Assembly: GCF_019399895.1 (NCBI RefSeq)
Contig: NC_091879.1
Location: forward strand, 3,737,001 to 3,801,000
DNA length: 64,000 nucleotides
Direction: 5' to 3'
Origin: Cardiocondyla obscurior
Lineage: Eukaryota > Arthropoda > Insecta > Hymenoptera > Formicidae
The notes beneath the pieces were generated by a model. The model saw nothing but the letters and a program-made list of their open reading frames with translations, was not told the origin of the DNA and made no database searches. This document shows positions 36,001 to 49,460 of the stretch, in pieces. Numbering within the stretch: the stretch's first letter is position 1; the number at the start of each line of letters is the position of its first letter. The position numbers were made by a program, and so were the translations under genes.

Positions 36001-39000
36001 AATTGTAGGAGGTTCATTGTGACGTGTGGTATGTCAATCGTTACCCTTTTTTTTTTTCGTCAAACATCAGAAGTGTCAGCGGAATGTCCGCGCGCAATGA
36101 ATCGCGGGGGGGAAAAACGGACGACGTAGAACAATGCGATAAGCGTGAAAAAGCGCGGCGGGAACGTCGATTTGTAAATGGTGCTGTGGGTGAACCTCTC
36201 CTGGTTGCATTTTCCGGAATTAGCAGCTGCGACGGGTGAGAGAAAGGAAGAGGAGGGCTAGACAGATCGATGGCTATTCCGTCTGAACGTGATTACCGCG
36301 AGAACTCCGGAAAACTAGATGTGAAAGCGAAAGCACGGAGGAGGAGGAGAGGAGACAGCGTGGACGCGTTAAAATAAATAAATCAAACGCTACACATTGT
36401 ACCTCGTGCCGGAAAATTTCAGTAAAAAGAACCAAGGGATCCCGTCGCAAAATAAAAAGCGAAGCTAGAAGAGAAATAACCGCTTGAAAATCGATATACG
36501 GCAAAAAGTGACGAGGATCGAATGAAATGTAATAAGTAATAACGAGGGAGTAAACATTCCGCCGGATTGTGGAAACAAGACAGGGGGGGGGGTCGGACTC
36601 GCGGAAAATGATGTAACGAGATGAGAAAACCCACCGGCCGAGGGGCAAGGTCCGAGGAGAAGGTCTGACGAGGGGTCGAGCAAAAGGGCAAAGGGGCTGG
36701 AAGAAAAATCACGTCGAATATTTGTTGTCGGGGCCCGGTGTCGTCGAGAAAAATCGACGAATCAAGAGAAACTCTCGCCCGGTGACAGAAGCCTTGTTCG
36801 AGGCGAAGGGGACCGGGTTCGGATCTTATGATTTCGTTATTTGCCGCAACCCTCGCGCTCTCAAAGCGACACACGAAATGGGGTCTCTTGATATCGCGTG
36901 AAACTCAAACGCGTCACGGGTTCGTATCCGCGAATTTAAGTATTTGCCAAACTCAAACGGCGCCGTCCGGAAATTACAGTCGACCGGATAGTTGCCTAAA
37001 GCGTCGCCTCAGTCCACCGTACGTCGTGTAATTTTTTTATTCGGTAATACACCCCGAAATACAGAATTCTATCACAGCGGATGATATTTTTTTTTAAAGC
37101 AAGGTGTTTTGCACCGGAAAGAGGCCCTCGTCGCATATCGCGGTGGCGCGCTTCTATTTTCGAACGCCGTCCGTCCCGACGTCGGATATTTTTGAGGCTT
37201 CCGTTCTGCGATACGCGCCGCAAATCCGCGCTCACCGCCTCGAAGAAATTTCCGCGCAGCGGATCCGCGTGTGGCAAAGGCCGACCACACGTCGCGCTGC
37301 CGCAATATTTTTTTCATGTATAATATAATTTTTTCTCTTTAATATAAAATGTTAAATGTTAATTTAATGTTAAATGTTTAATGTTATTTAATGTATAAAA
37401 TGTAATTTGAATTTTGTAACTTTTCCTTTCTTTCTTTTTTTTTTATTTGTTTTTATATTTTGTAAACATTTAATCTTTACATTTTTAGTATCCCGTTTTT
37501 AAATCCAACACAATTTTTATATGTATATAGACTTCCTCGTTCTGCACACTATCCGCGTAAATAAAAGCCAGCAGTAAAGACGTCAAAATAGAAATCGTCT
37601 CCCGAAGTAACTTATCCGAAGCTTATAGCGCGACGTAACCAACGTCCGGCTGTAAATTTCCGTGAAGTCGCAACCGTTTTAGAAGCGTAAAGAAAGGACT
37701 TTGCGTAAATGGATCGAAACGGCGACGGCGCTCGGTTTCGCGGCTCGAGTTGCAGCCAGCTCGATACGATATCACAAGTGTCCGCGGTATCGCGCGCGGT
37801 AATAAAGGAGTTAAAGCCGCTTCCTCCCGTGCGCGAAGGCGCTAAATAATCCTTTATCTTGCGGGAGCGATGGCTGCTGGCACGCGTCGCGTCGAGACAT
37901 AAACCGTGAGTCGAAGCTCGAGTGAGGGAGGTCGGGCGGTGTTTATTGACCTCTGCGAAACAGATACGCACTATATATAGTGGCGGTGCATTAACGCTTA
38001 CCAAAGAAATCCCGTCACGTCTCTCGTACTTAAAAAAAAAAAAAAAAAAAATTTTATACTACGAAACGAAGTCGAAAAACACGAAGCTAACTCTCAGCCT
38101 TTTCGTATTTACCTTCCGCGCGATGACATTAATAATGTGAAGATGTTGTTCGCTTCCGAAAACGACAACGGGACGATTTTATTTCTTCTGAAAATACATA
38201 TCAGAACAAATAGAAAATTGGGAGCTCTCCGCCTTGATTTCTTGGGAGGGGACTATTTTCGGTTTCCATCGATATCCCGCGCGAGTAGAGCGATCGACCC
38301 GTGCGCTTTCAACGAAAACCTATATCGAGCGTGTCAGTTTTATTCGGGGCGCGGACAATTGCATTAAATCTCTAAAACAATAGAGAACTTATAAATTCTC
38401 CTATAATTTTAATAAAAGAAATAGAAAAAAAAATCTATTTAAGTCACGAAATCGAAATATATTTTTATTCGGCGTTTTCTGGTTTTATTTGCTACCATTA
38501 TTTAATTTCTAAATGCATCTTGCAGGAAGTATTTAAAAGACTCAAACTGAACTGGAATGTTTGTCAAACGGAGCAAAAATTCGTCTCAGATAAAAATTTA
38601 CATACCCAGTTAAACGCAACCGCTGCTTTAATTTTTATTTGAAAAATAACTTTCGAGAATCTCTAGATCATCAAGGGATCCTAATAAAGCCGAGAGGTGA
38701 TCCGAGGCGACGCGCGGCGTCGCGTATCTCGCTTGACGAAGTGTATTCGCCGTTGAGGGAATTAGCGGCACGACAGCAGACGAAGGGCTCGAGCTAATGG
38801 GGTCTGACGTTGACGAATCTCCAGGTTACGAAGTCGTCAACCGCGACTGGCCTCTCGCAACACCGACCACCGCCGGGAAAGTTCGCATCGGCCGGGCCTC
38901 GCGACCGCCGGTTCTATCAATATAATCTGCCACTAATTTCCAGCGAACGAGATGGCTTAAAAGTTAGGGCGCTCATTATCTCGTCTCGCGGTAACCCTTT

Positions 39001-42000
39001 CGTTTCTCCCCTATCGCTGGATAAACGCGGAATACGGAATTCCGCGACCGCCGCGTTACGAGGCCGGACAATTTCGCGCGGCCATTAAAAGCGGCACGAT
39101 AAGCAGAATAATCAGGAGTAATAAAATTTAAAACAAGCTAAATGAATCTGAAGCCCTCTCTCCCTTTTCCCCGATTAATTCCGTGGCAATTCGGACTCGA
39201 AGAAAGATAGGACGACGTCCGACGATCTATAACGTTCTCGTCGTGGCGACGAATGTTTTGTCGCTGCTCCGGCAGCTTTCACGATAACCGCGGCTCACGG
39301 GGACCGAGACACGTCGCTCGTCTATGGAAGACAAATTCCAGCCCGGGCTGCCGGAAAGAGGGAACCTTATCGGCGACCTCATCTGGAGAAGGCTCTGTCC
39401 AGACTCGCGGCGGACATGCGATTCGGGGATCTCCTCGAATCTCCTCTCTGGACCGGACGCCTTTATCTCTACCCGCCGCTTACCCGAAAGGGATTACTTT
39501 CCCATTAGGATCTTGTCTTTCGGGGACAAATAGTCGAAACTCGAGGCGGCCGCTACCGGTGGAACGGCAATTTTTTTTTTTTTTTTTCCTCCGGTAAAAG
39601 TTCTTATCGTGCGCCTTCCGAACCGTCGTATCGTTCCCTCTACGACACTGTTAATCTGGATCTCACCGTTTCTCGGCACGCATCAAACTCGGCTTTTATC
39701 GTTCGCGATCATTTTTATCGTGACTTAAGAACTTGATACCGGTTTCAACGGTATCATTTTCGAAGTGGACTTTCTACATTTTTCGGAATAAAATCTCAGT
39801 CTTTTGAGAAAGCTTTTACTACGAGAAATATTAATAAAAAATGGATATTAAAGTATTATGTAAAATAATAAAATAGTGCAAGGATTAATTTACTTTTTCC
39901 TCCCGTTATTTTCTGAACGTTGCAGCGCAGTAATTAAAACGTCCCATGACTCATTCAATTCGCTAGTACGAAACTATTGCATCGACTACGTGTTTGCGGA
40001 TGTAATTAAAGCTCGGCTATTGTTCGCCGACAAGTAAATTAATTGGCGGGACAAAAATGTCGATCGGTTCCCGAGGATCTTCGCCGCGGTGGCGAAAGTG
40101 CGTTGCTATCTCCGCGGAGAAAGCCGGGTGGAACGCGGGCGCCTAATTAAAACGCGCGATGCGCTCAAAAGGGCGTAATCGCGAGCGCGTTTCTTCGAGC
40201 AGATGCACTCCAGTTACGTCCGAAGGGACATAACGCGAAAGCGCCAACTGCTAATTGGCGCTTCTCGAAAGACTCCCGATGGATTTTCCCTCCGAGTTGC
40301 TTCGCTTTCCCTTCTCGGCGAACGACCTAAGCGAGTCGGTCTCTCCACCGCGGCGCAAGTAACGGATTTCGTAACCCTTTCAATATCCGCGCGGCGTGTA
40401 TCGCGCGGATCGTCTTTGAATAATTCATGCGCCTGGATTAAAGATAACCGACAAGTCAGGCGCGAAAACAAATTTCTATCAAATATTAAAAATAAAATTG
40501 TAAAAAAAAAAAAGGAATAGTTTAAATTACCTAGTCATGCCTCAGCAACAAAAAAATAAAATTCATTAAAGTTAAAAAAGAAAAAGAGAAAAAAATCTAC
40601 TGTAATATGTGCAATTAATTCACGCGCGTTGCAACTTTATCGAAAGGGTTCCTAAGCGCGTAGTTGAAACTTAAAATTAATTTACCTTTTCACTCCATGC
40701 AACTTCGCCAAATCACCGCCTTGCTGTCGTTCACTTTCGTCGACCAGGTCGCGCGAGGTTCACATTATCCGAGAGGAAAACTTCGCGGTGCAAAAAGCTG
40801 AACGCCACGTTTTCGAAAGTCGCGGATCGGACGGTGCTTGCGCATGGATCAAATCACTTTATTTCGTTTCGCGGGATGGCAGGTGAACCTATGCTCGGTG
40901 AACCGAGCGAGGATGCGCCTAGCTGGTACACGACGCGACGGCACGCGCCCACGACTAAGCGCAAGGCATTCCGACGGTGGGTCCGCGACTCCGCGCACAA
41001 AATCCCGATGCTCGGCCGCGCTCGGCGCCGCTCGCGGCCGCTCGACTGCGAAGCACGTGGCCGCACTCCACGCTGCCGCCCTTTCGCCTCTACGCGCCAT
41101 TCCCCCTTACCCCCGCGAGCCCTCTCCGCCCGCACCTGTCGTCACTACCTCTACTCGTGTAACCATTGACTGCGGTAAACATGAAGAAAGAAGAAGAAGA
41201 AGAAGAAAAAAAAAAACCATCTCGCGAAATGGAAAAGCAACTCCAAAAACACATTACGCCGATAATTCCAACACGCTTTTTTCGTTCGCGAGGAAAGTCA
41301 TTCCGTAAGCATAACGCGGATATTTAAATGAACGTCATCCATCATTCGCGCGGAGATACAAGCCGCAAGATACGAGATGCTATCTGGAATATGGATTATC
41401 GGGAATGTTGTATTTTTTTTTCTCTTATTGATATCGAGATGTTGAGAAGAAAAAAACGTGACTTTTACCGATCTGTTTGCGAGGTTTTCAAGAGACGCAT
41501 ATAGAAACTGGCTTATATTGTGTCGCAATATTAAAAAAAATATGTATTTATATTTAATAAGTAATTTAATAAAGTAGTTAACGAAATGGCATTAATATTT
41601 TAATCTTCGCGACATATGTTCGAGATATATTCGTGGAGCACGCCGTGTTTGCCTCATAAACTTCTGCCTGACGCGACGGATCCGGTTACATATGCGTATT
41701 GCACTTGACAAAGGCACTACGGTCCAGTCGTGAAGCGTCGAACTCGCGGCACGACAGACGGCGCGCTTTTCCAGATTAGCTTGGGCGCATACATCAATGT
41801 CAAATGGAAAACGAACGCGTCGTGGGGTAACGACGTAATCCTGAGACGGATCGTCGCGCATCCGTTATTTCGGAATAACGGAGTGGGTCCTCGAAGAATG
41901 ATAAATCGCAGAGACGCGGACTTCGATCGATTTCATCGCGCGGCGGAATTCGTCGCGAGATAACGCCGCGATCGAGCGAGAACAATGTTCGGCCGAACTC

Positions 42001-44067
42001 CGATCGCAATTTAAAGAACGTTTTGGCGTAAGCCTAAAGCAACACGCCGCGCCGAACGGCGTCAATAGATAAAATAAAAATTTATAATTAATTAATTAAA
42101 AAAAAAAAAACATAATTAATAACGCAAAATAATAAAATGCAATTTATATTATTTTGTAGAACTGAAAATTGTGTATTAAGTAATTTTTGTAAAGTGTTGA
42201 GTAATGAGATTTTTAATTAATAAAACGGTATATCTTCTAATAAAGACTGGCCTTTTTCATTAATCCCGCACGTTTTGCTAGCAAATGAAGCGAATTGAAC
42301 CGTTTTTCGATTATTCAGGACAGACGTTACCAAAGAACGACTATTGGACGTTGTACAAAAGCTAAGAGGGTAGTTTGGCTTATGGATATCAGTACGGGCG
42401 TTTGCGGGATCTCCCCTAGAAACTCCCTGCCGCATTAGTATTCGCCGCGGATACACGCTCGCCTGATGAGCTCGCCCTGTCGTATCATCCCTTGTTCCAG
42501 CAATGACGAAGACCGTCTTCTTGAGACGACGGTTCAAATGAGAAAAACGATCAAATAAAATTCCTACCGTTCTTCGAAAAATTTCGGCAACAAAATAGAG
42601 AACGAAAAGGATATTTCGGCATCATTTCTGACCGCGTCCGAATTCATCATCGATCCCTCGTTGCTAGCTTTATTTATCGAGCGCCTAACGATACGACGGT
42701 GCTTCGCGTATCAAATCTCGTAGCGGCTATCTGTTAAAATCCAATTGGTGGACGACGCGTGGGTGAACGAAAGTGTCGTGGAAAAGCCAATCATTCCATC
42801 AGCGACTCACCGGGGGCTACGAATTGAAGGGGAGGGGTAGGGAGGGGAACCAAGGGCCGCAAGACGAAACGCGACGGATCGTCGAGCTTTGCATAAATTT
42901 CCGCGCGGTCCGTTCGCGCAAATCTAGAGTTTATCTGGCGGAGAGTTCCTCCCCGATGAGCGATTCCTATGTAAACGACATCCGGTATACTGCCCTTTGG
43001 TGACCGCTCGTAAAAGCGAGGGTGGCACCTGCCGCAAGCCTTTCCTCTCCCCCTTCGGCGCTCTTGCTCGGTCCACTTCTCTTCCGAGAGATTCCGTCGC
43101 GTTTCCCTTTTCCGTTTCTCTACCCCGGAATCCACCCCGACGATTCTCCTCGAGAGAAAGCGCGCGGCAACGATTTCGCAGGCGGGATTGAACGCGCGGG
43201 TATGAGAACGACCGCAAATTCTATTTGCCCTGATGGAGAGAACGTATGCTTCCGTCGAAAGGGGGTCGTCCGCAGCAACTGCGACCTAAGTTGCCCCTGC
43301 GAGCACAGCAACTGTGCGTACGATCGTCCGCAACGCGTTGCCGTTCTTGGGGATACGAGATGCCGTTCACCGACGTTCGCCTTTATACGTAAACCTGTTC
43401 GAGAGCCGGTCTTCCCGACCGTTTCTCGAATTGAATCTATTCCTAAGAAATACGGCTGCGATATTCCTAACAATAATTATTAATAATTTTATTATATTAA
43501 CAATTTATATAAGTCGTAAACGTGAAACGCGAAATAAATGTAAGATTTGAACAATCTTAACTATCCCATACGCTCGCATATACGACAGCATAAAACGCAA
43601 GATTCACGGCGGTCTACTGCTATTACATGTAAGCCTATTGTTACGCGCGGAACGTAAAATAATTCAACCTTCGCAGGTGTTTGATATCGCAGGTGCGTGT
43701 TTGTGTTCAAGGCCGCGCGATCGTTCAAACCTGAGAGCGTGTCTCGGCAATAAATTCACAGAGAGAAAACATACGAAGAAACCGTCATACGTTTCTCTTT
43801 CCGATCGCAGTGAGAAACTTCTGTCGCAAAATTACTGACCGATTGAGTCGCGATTTGCCTATCAAAAAAACAAAAAAACAAAAAAAAAAAAAAAAAGGCG
43901 CTAGCAAAAGCGTCACAAAAGCGTATTGATTTTCATTAATAATCCAATTTCGACGGATGATAGGAACATCTTTTCTCAGCGGGAAAGCAATTTCGTTCGA
44001 CGGAGGCTGAAAGCAGTCTCACGCGTCGCGTTAACGTGAGAACGCGTTTCTATCGACGGCACGCAGC

Positions 44068-44095
44068 GAAGGAAGGAAGGAAGGAAGGAAGGAAG
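44068..44095. repeat. (GGAA)n microsatellite
   Basis: Seven tandem GGAA units. Confidence 0.93.
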
Positions 44096-44993
44096 CAAGC
44101 AAAGTGGAGAAAAGGGGGAAAGGGTTAAGGGGGCCGAGGGTGTGAATGTGCGCGATTCATCAGCGCGGATTTGTCTGCGTATTGAAGATTATGTGCACCC
44201 CGTGGGCTCGGACCGCGCGCGTCCTCATTAAGGAGCCAAGTGGCGACGGTCATCATTTCTCCGCGTCGTCGGGAGTCCCGTAATCACGCGTCTTCTTAAC
44301 GACACGCATTTTTAACCCCTCAAATTGAACGCACCAAAGTGCCGGGCATTCTCATCGGCTGTTCGCCAAGGATCTGCGCCGTCCGGCGCGCCGTCGCAGC
44401 ACTACGAAGGCCATTCCTGACGGTGAGAGTACATCTGAAGTGTACTTGTCGATTCAATTATACCGATAGAATAAGATACTTAAATAGCTCGACAAATTTA
44501 TTATTAAAATATATTATCCGGTGGGTCTAAGAACTTCTCGTATACCAATTAGTAGGCATTTATTCATTAGTGATCGATCACTCGCGTCGGTCCGTGATGC
44601 CCCCGAGACAAAGGCGCGGGAAGAGAAAGGAAGGTGGACCCACGTGTAAATCGATCATGTCCGAGACAGGCGAACGGGATAAAGATGGAGGGGGCGGGAC
44701 GCGGCGATAACAAGTGCGAGAGTGATTGAAACCTCGGCGTGTGGGCTCTTCGCAAACACCGATGTTTCGTGAAATGCAAAAACACGCGCAACAATCGCGC
44801 TTTCCCGGCGAAAGGGTGAGAGGGACACCGAGAGGAGGACGCGGAGACACGTGCGCGCGAATCGATCGCGAGAGAGAACAGACGGACGAGATAGAACCAC
44901 GGAGGGATGACGGGACCCAGTCCCTAAATTAAAGGGCGTCGTGGCGAACGCGAAGGCGGATGTGACTCGAGAGTAAAACAGAACGGTGCCAAA

Positions 44994-45023
44994 GGGAACG
45001 GGAGGGTAACGGGGGGGAGGGGG
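44994..45023 (+). other. G-quadruplex-forming motif
   Basis: Five G-runs of three or more (GGG, GGG, GGG, G7, G5) are separated by loops of 1-4 nt, well within the usual G3+N1-7 definition. The surrounding 400 nt of plus strand are purine-rich. A role is not known. Confidence 0.7.
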
Positions 45024-45165
45024 AGAGTTGGGATAGGTGGCTAGAGGCTCTCTGCGCGAGGTGGGCGATGAGAAGAGCGAGGGATGGCACCGCGAATCAA
45101 AGCGCGCGGCTATGCTCTCGACTGACGGCGATAGAGATGGAAAGCGAGATTCGCGGTGAATTTCA

Positions 45166-45189
45166 ATGAGGTGGGACACCCTGTATATT
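45166..45189 (-). mobile_element. terminal fragment of the TACAGGGTG fold-back MITE
   Basis: Twenty-four bases spanning GAGGTGGGACACCCTGTA are identical to the right end of the element copy ending at 48878, directly abutting an AT-rich stretch. The rest of the element is missing, so this is a remnant or solo terminus. Confidence 0.65.
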
Positions 45190-48100
45190 TAATATATATA
45201 TTTAAAATATATATTTACTATATATATTTACTTCCTATATATACGCGGTATTGTATTTCGATTATTAACTCGATTTTCGTACAGCCAAAAGTTTTATTTT
45301 CGCATTTTGCGACTTTACGGCTTCGTCAAAAGGAAGGTAAGCTGTTAACGTTCGATACCGCGATACTCGCGAAATATATCGACGGTCAGTTAATCGACAA
45401 AGAGAGGAAGGAACCTCCGCCTTTCCCGATGATGAGATCGAGGAAATTGGCCACGTAGGCAGACGAGACCTCCGCCCCCAACGTCTTTCAATTAACGCCT
45501 TTTCCGTTTCCCGCACGATACGCTTCTCCCTTTCTTTGTTCTCGAATCTTTCGACGAGCAGGAGCGAAAAGCGGCGGCGGCAGAAGAAAAGACACCCGGG
45601 GAGAGGCGAAAAGTCTTTATCGCGACGAGCGAGAGCGCCTTGACTTCGTCGGGGAAAACGGCGACGGTGAAGAAGCGGTAAAAGAGAGGGTGCAGGTGGG
45701 CGAGACGGGGGAGGGCGCGGCGAGACGGGGGTGAGTGGAATCGGCCGGAGGATGGCGTGTTATGGGGTTTTCACGGGTGGTGCTCGCGGGAATTTGCATA
45801 CAGAGCATCTGTCACCAGCCCCTTAGCCCGGCTTCGGCCATTCTCAACTCGGAATATCTCCCGGCGCGGATCTACGGGATAATGGGGACCATTCTTATGG
45901 TAAATCGTACGAGAAGGGGGGGAGGAAAACCGTGATTCGACACCGCGCGGGCAAGCTGCTTTAAGAAACTTGCGTCTAGCGCGCGCAAAGTGGCACCGTA
46001 ATCGTGATACGCTCGTCTAGATTTTGGCGACGATCGCGGGTGTCTTCTTCGCGAATTTACGATTGAACGGTGTTGGCGATGATGAATTAAACGGCAAAGT
46101 TTTATAAGCCGTTGAACGAGTTCTCGTTTAGGAATTGTTTACCCAGGAAAGACGCCCGCGGCAAGAAAGGTTTAACGATACCGTCGAGCACGTCCCGCTT
46201 GAATTAATCGACATCAACGCCGCGGTAATTAGATACCGCTATTAGCCGCGGACTCTTGCCCCGCCATAACACAAGTTTCCGTCCCACAGTTCTCTTTATT
46301 ACCACCTCGCGTCAGTCGTCGTCCATGTTAATGCACGTAATAAATGCCGGAGTAAATTTAAACACCACGCGCGCGGATGAATCTAGTTAAGTCCCCGCCG
46401 CCCTCTCCAAATTTCATTACACGCGCGCGACGTGCAAAAAAAAAAGAATAAAAAAAAGTGCAATTTACATGCCATAAATTTTCGTCGATTATAATCGGAA
46501 ATCGTATTATCATATTAATTTTTTTTCCGCATAACCGTGTCGCATTATCGGGCACGAGCTACGTCCACAAAAATCGCTGTTAAACAAAATCTGAGAAACA
46601 AAAAGCCGTACGCAACTTTCCGCGTATAATAAATAATCTCTTTATCTGTCCGTCTTCTTCTCGCTGTATATTCAAACGAATAATTTGGTTTCCCGATTCG
46701 CACCTATAGATTGCAAAGGAATTTTAACCGACAGCGAAGTAATTAGAACGGACAAAAGAAGAGAGCACAATGAACTAGCCCCAAGCGACTCCATGCAAGT
46801 GACCTGGAATCTAGGAGACACCGTCAGAACCGCGCTCCGTGTATCCTCTCTTATGTGTAGTTCGAATTGAGTGTAAAATATTTAAATTTGATAACCTGTG
46901 TTTTCTTACGTTACATTCCTACGGGTGATCGCAACAAGCCTTTCTAAAGTCGGACTATCTGTACGCCAGTCACGCTCGTAGCAGAGATGTCCGTGGTTTC
47001 ATAAATTGAGGCCAACCTATGGTCGACCCATGTCTTGAATCGTTACGATTCAACAAGCAATATAATCATGTATTTTGTTAGGCACCAAAACTATTCTCAT
47101 CCCCGTCGATTATTCCCACAAGTTTTTTTTATTCCAAATTATATTTTTTTGGAACCTCCCTAAGAACGCCTCGCGTCTTTTTTATTAAGAAAAACATAAC
47201 TTCTCAGTTGAACGCAATTAATATTAACTAATTAATGCAAATTGATCGAATTCGTCGAGTCAGTAATTTAACAAAATCGCTTTTCGAGTACGTCGCACGA
47301 TGTACGGAGGTTTCATATTTTGTTAACGCGTCTCGCCGCAATTCGGTCACGTCCGCCCGACGAAAATCTACGGCATTTCGTGGCCGTCGTCCCGCTGACG
47401 GTCTGTTTATGATTGGTACGACTCCCAGGGCGGTCGTTCAAACGAGAGCGGGCTGCCGGAAGCCCGCTCGCACCCTCGCCGCGCGACGCCCGCTCCGAAG
47501 GCGCACGTTTCGCGCGCTTAATTCGGCAGTATCACGAGATATATTAATTAACGACGGGCCCCGAACTTGCAGCCCAATTTAGAAACAAGCGCCTTGTTTG
47601 CATACGACGGCCCGGGCACCCTCGTGGCAATCGGGCTCGATATAAATAGCCTTCAGGCACGAGGGACGGGCGGGGTGGAGGCAGGAAGGGAAAGGGAGTA
47701 TATAGAGGTGTTTCGCGCGTTAAAGCCCTCCGCGAGTGTTTAACGAAGAATCCTACCGCCGCTGGTAACCCGGCATTAACTTTCTCCCTCCGTCCCTCTC
47801 GCTCTTTCTTACTCCGTCTCCGATGCGCGGCGGAACGCGGGGCCTGGGATGCCATCCTTAAATGCCGCGTCCGCACTTTCGGGCAACTTTGACTTCGCAA
47901 ACAACGTCAGGTTTTCAGCACCCGCCGCCGCTGGACCGAGAAGCACCGGCTCCGTGTAATGAACCTTGGAGAATCTCGAGAGAATTCGAGAGATGAATGA
48001 ACTCTCGAGATCGATCCTCGGTGCCGAGGGTCCCGGAGGCGCGTTCGCGCCGAATGAAACCGCGAGAGGATTTCGCAAGCCGCTAAAGAGACGCGGGATC

Positions 48101-48555
48101 CATCCTACGAGAAGTGATCATTTATCACCAGTCCACTTTGTCATCGAGATATTATGCTAAGCACGTCGGAATTATTATTCGAGGGACTTTGATGGCACCG
48201 ATACCGCGACGTAAACTCGATATCGCGACGTGATGGCGCACGATCGCGCTCATTAGGGAGCATTTAACGTAACGCAAAAAAACAACAAAAAAAAAACTGA
48301 GATTTAATAATTTCTGATTAAAGTAAAATAAAGTCCAAAACTTAATTAAAAATAAATTACACACGGCGTATCTCCATAAACGACTATCTCGTTCATCTTT
48401 AATTTCCGTCACTCGCGACGTCTCCGCGGACTTTATTTCACTTTGTAACGATACTCGCGGCAGTTACCGCAAATTATTGCGCGAGGTAAACATCGACATG
48501 GAATCGCGAACGGCTGAGAGGACGCGCAAACTGTTTCCTCGTAAGAGAAAGAAAA
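45190..48555. other. noncoding interval between MITE fragment and MITE copy 1
   Basis: Begins with an (AT)-rich stretch to about 45245, then mixed-GC sequence with no recognised gene. A minus-strand ATG in good context near 47856, followed by a GTAAGA donor-like site near 47817, is the only exon-like signal and is unsupported. Confidence 0.55.
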
Positions 48556-48878
48556 AGAGTTAGATAGGTCTCGTGGACACAAATCAATGAGTTCTTTGCC
48601 GTTTTGCAAAATTCACGATAGTTATTGAAAAAAAAATTAATTTGTCTAGCGCAAAAGCGACAAGGAAGCTACGCGTGAATGAGCGCGACAGACGACGGCG
48701 CCATTCGTCTGTCGCGCTCACACGCCCGCAGCTTCCTTGTCATTTTTAAGTTACACATTTTAATTATTTTCTTAATAATGGTTAAAAATTGTATAAAATG
48801 GCATAGAACTTATTGACTTGTATCCACGAGACCTATCTAACTCTGAGAGTTTGCAAATATGAGGTGGGACACCCTGTA
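48556..48878. mobile_element. fold-back MITE copy 1 (left terminus lost)
   Basis: A 323-bp element with long inverted arms: AGATAGGTCTCGTGG on the left and CCACGAGACCTATCT on the right. The arms continue roughly 90 bp inward with some mismatches. A central near-perfect hairpin lies at 48659-48741 (GACAAGGAAGCT ... AGCTTCCTTGTC). The right end is GGTGGGACACCCTGTA. The outer left terminus seen in copy 2 (about 40 bp) is absent. Strong similarity to copy 2 supports one repeat family. There is no coding capacity, so it would be non-autonomous. Confidence 0.85.
48659..48741. repeat. central hairpin of MITE copy 1
   Basis: About 83 nt of near-palindrome: arms GACAAGGAAGCT and GAGCGCGACAGACGA pair with TCGTCTGTCGCGCTC and AGCTTCCTTGTC around a GGCGCC centre. 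Confidence 0.88.
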
Positions 48879-49149
48879 TATTATTTAAAAAAATTAGCAT
48901 AAAATATGCGTAGAACAAGACGAGATGGAGCGGAGCCGTGTTATTTGCACACGACGCGATGCTGCGCATTGCAATAAAGGATTAACGAATTGCCCGCCAT
49001 AAGCCGGTCTTACCCGCCGGCTGCCCGCGTCTTCCACCTTCCCTAATAAGCTCGATCGCCCGTATAATCGTTCCTGATACGCGCGAATGCAATTAACTCC
49101 GTTCCTACTTATTTCGAGACAGACTTGGAACTGCCAGGTATCGCGCACG

Positions 49150-49435
49150 CGGTGCCGGGGCTCCCTTCCGTCAAAAAAGGGGACACCCTGGCCAGGCAGA
49201 GGCCCCCCTCAGTCAAACGAGGGCCGCGGCGATGCGCGGGCGGTGCGGAGTTTGCAATACATCCGTAGTTCCCGTGCCGCCCTCAAATCATTGCCTGCGC
49301 GAGGCCACCCGTGTGGTTTTAGTGGGTATTAGGCAGCACGCTTGCATAAGACCTGAGTCCCACATAACCCCCGGAGTTCCCAAACCGGGGGTATCCGTAA
49401 AAGGATTTCCACACGATAAAAAAAAAAAAAAAAAA
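49150..49435 (+). mobile_element. 5'-truncated non-LTR retrotransposon 3' end with poly(A) tail
   Basis: A GC-rich stretch foreign to its surroundings ends in an 18-nt poly(A) tail (49418-49435). Just before it is a small hairpin (AACCCCCGG ... CCGGGGGTA at about 49366-49392) followed by ATCCGTAAAAGGATTTCC. The form resembles 3' UTRs of R1-like arthropod LINEs. The clade is from memory of such ends, not a search. The 5' boundary is approximate and no reverse-transcriptase frame remains. Confidence 0.5.
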
Positions 49436-49460
49436 CGCAACAAAATGTAAGCTAACTAAA

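Larger units (their letters stand above)
36001..45165. other. noncoding upstream territory of prickle, part 3
   Basis: No supported gene. Contains a G9 run near 36583, a degenerate ATGTTAAATGTT-type AT-rich array (37340-37400), poly(A)/poly(T) runs (38031-38050, 39570-39587, about 43876-43897), a (GAA)n stretch (about 41182-41207), the GGAA microsatellite and a G-rich G-quadruplex motif near 45.0 kb. Confidence 0.55.

Noticed and set aside
41697..41707. TATTGCACTTG, matching the start of miR-92 family microRNAs
   Set aside because: The following bases diverge and neither flank can fold back to form a precursor hairpin.
44655..45179. 174-codon minus-strand open frame
   Set aside because: Pro/Ser/Leu-rich product of a pyrimidine-rich strand; its start lies inside the MITE terminus.
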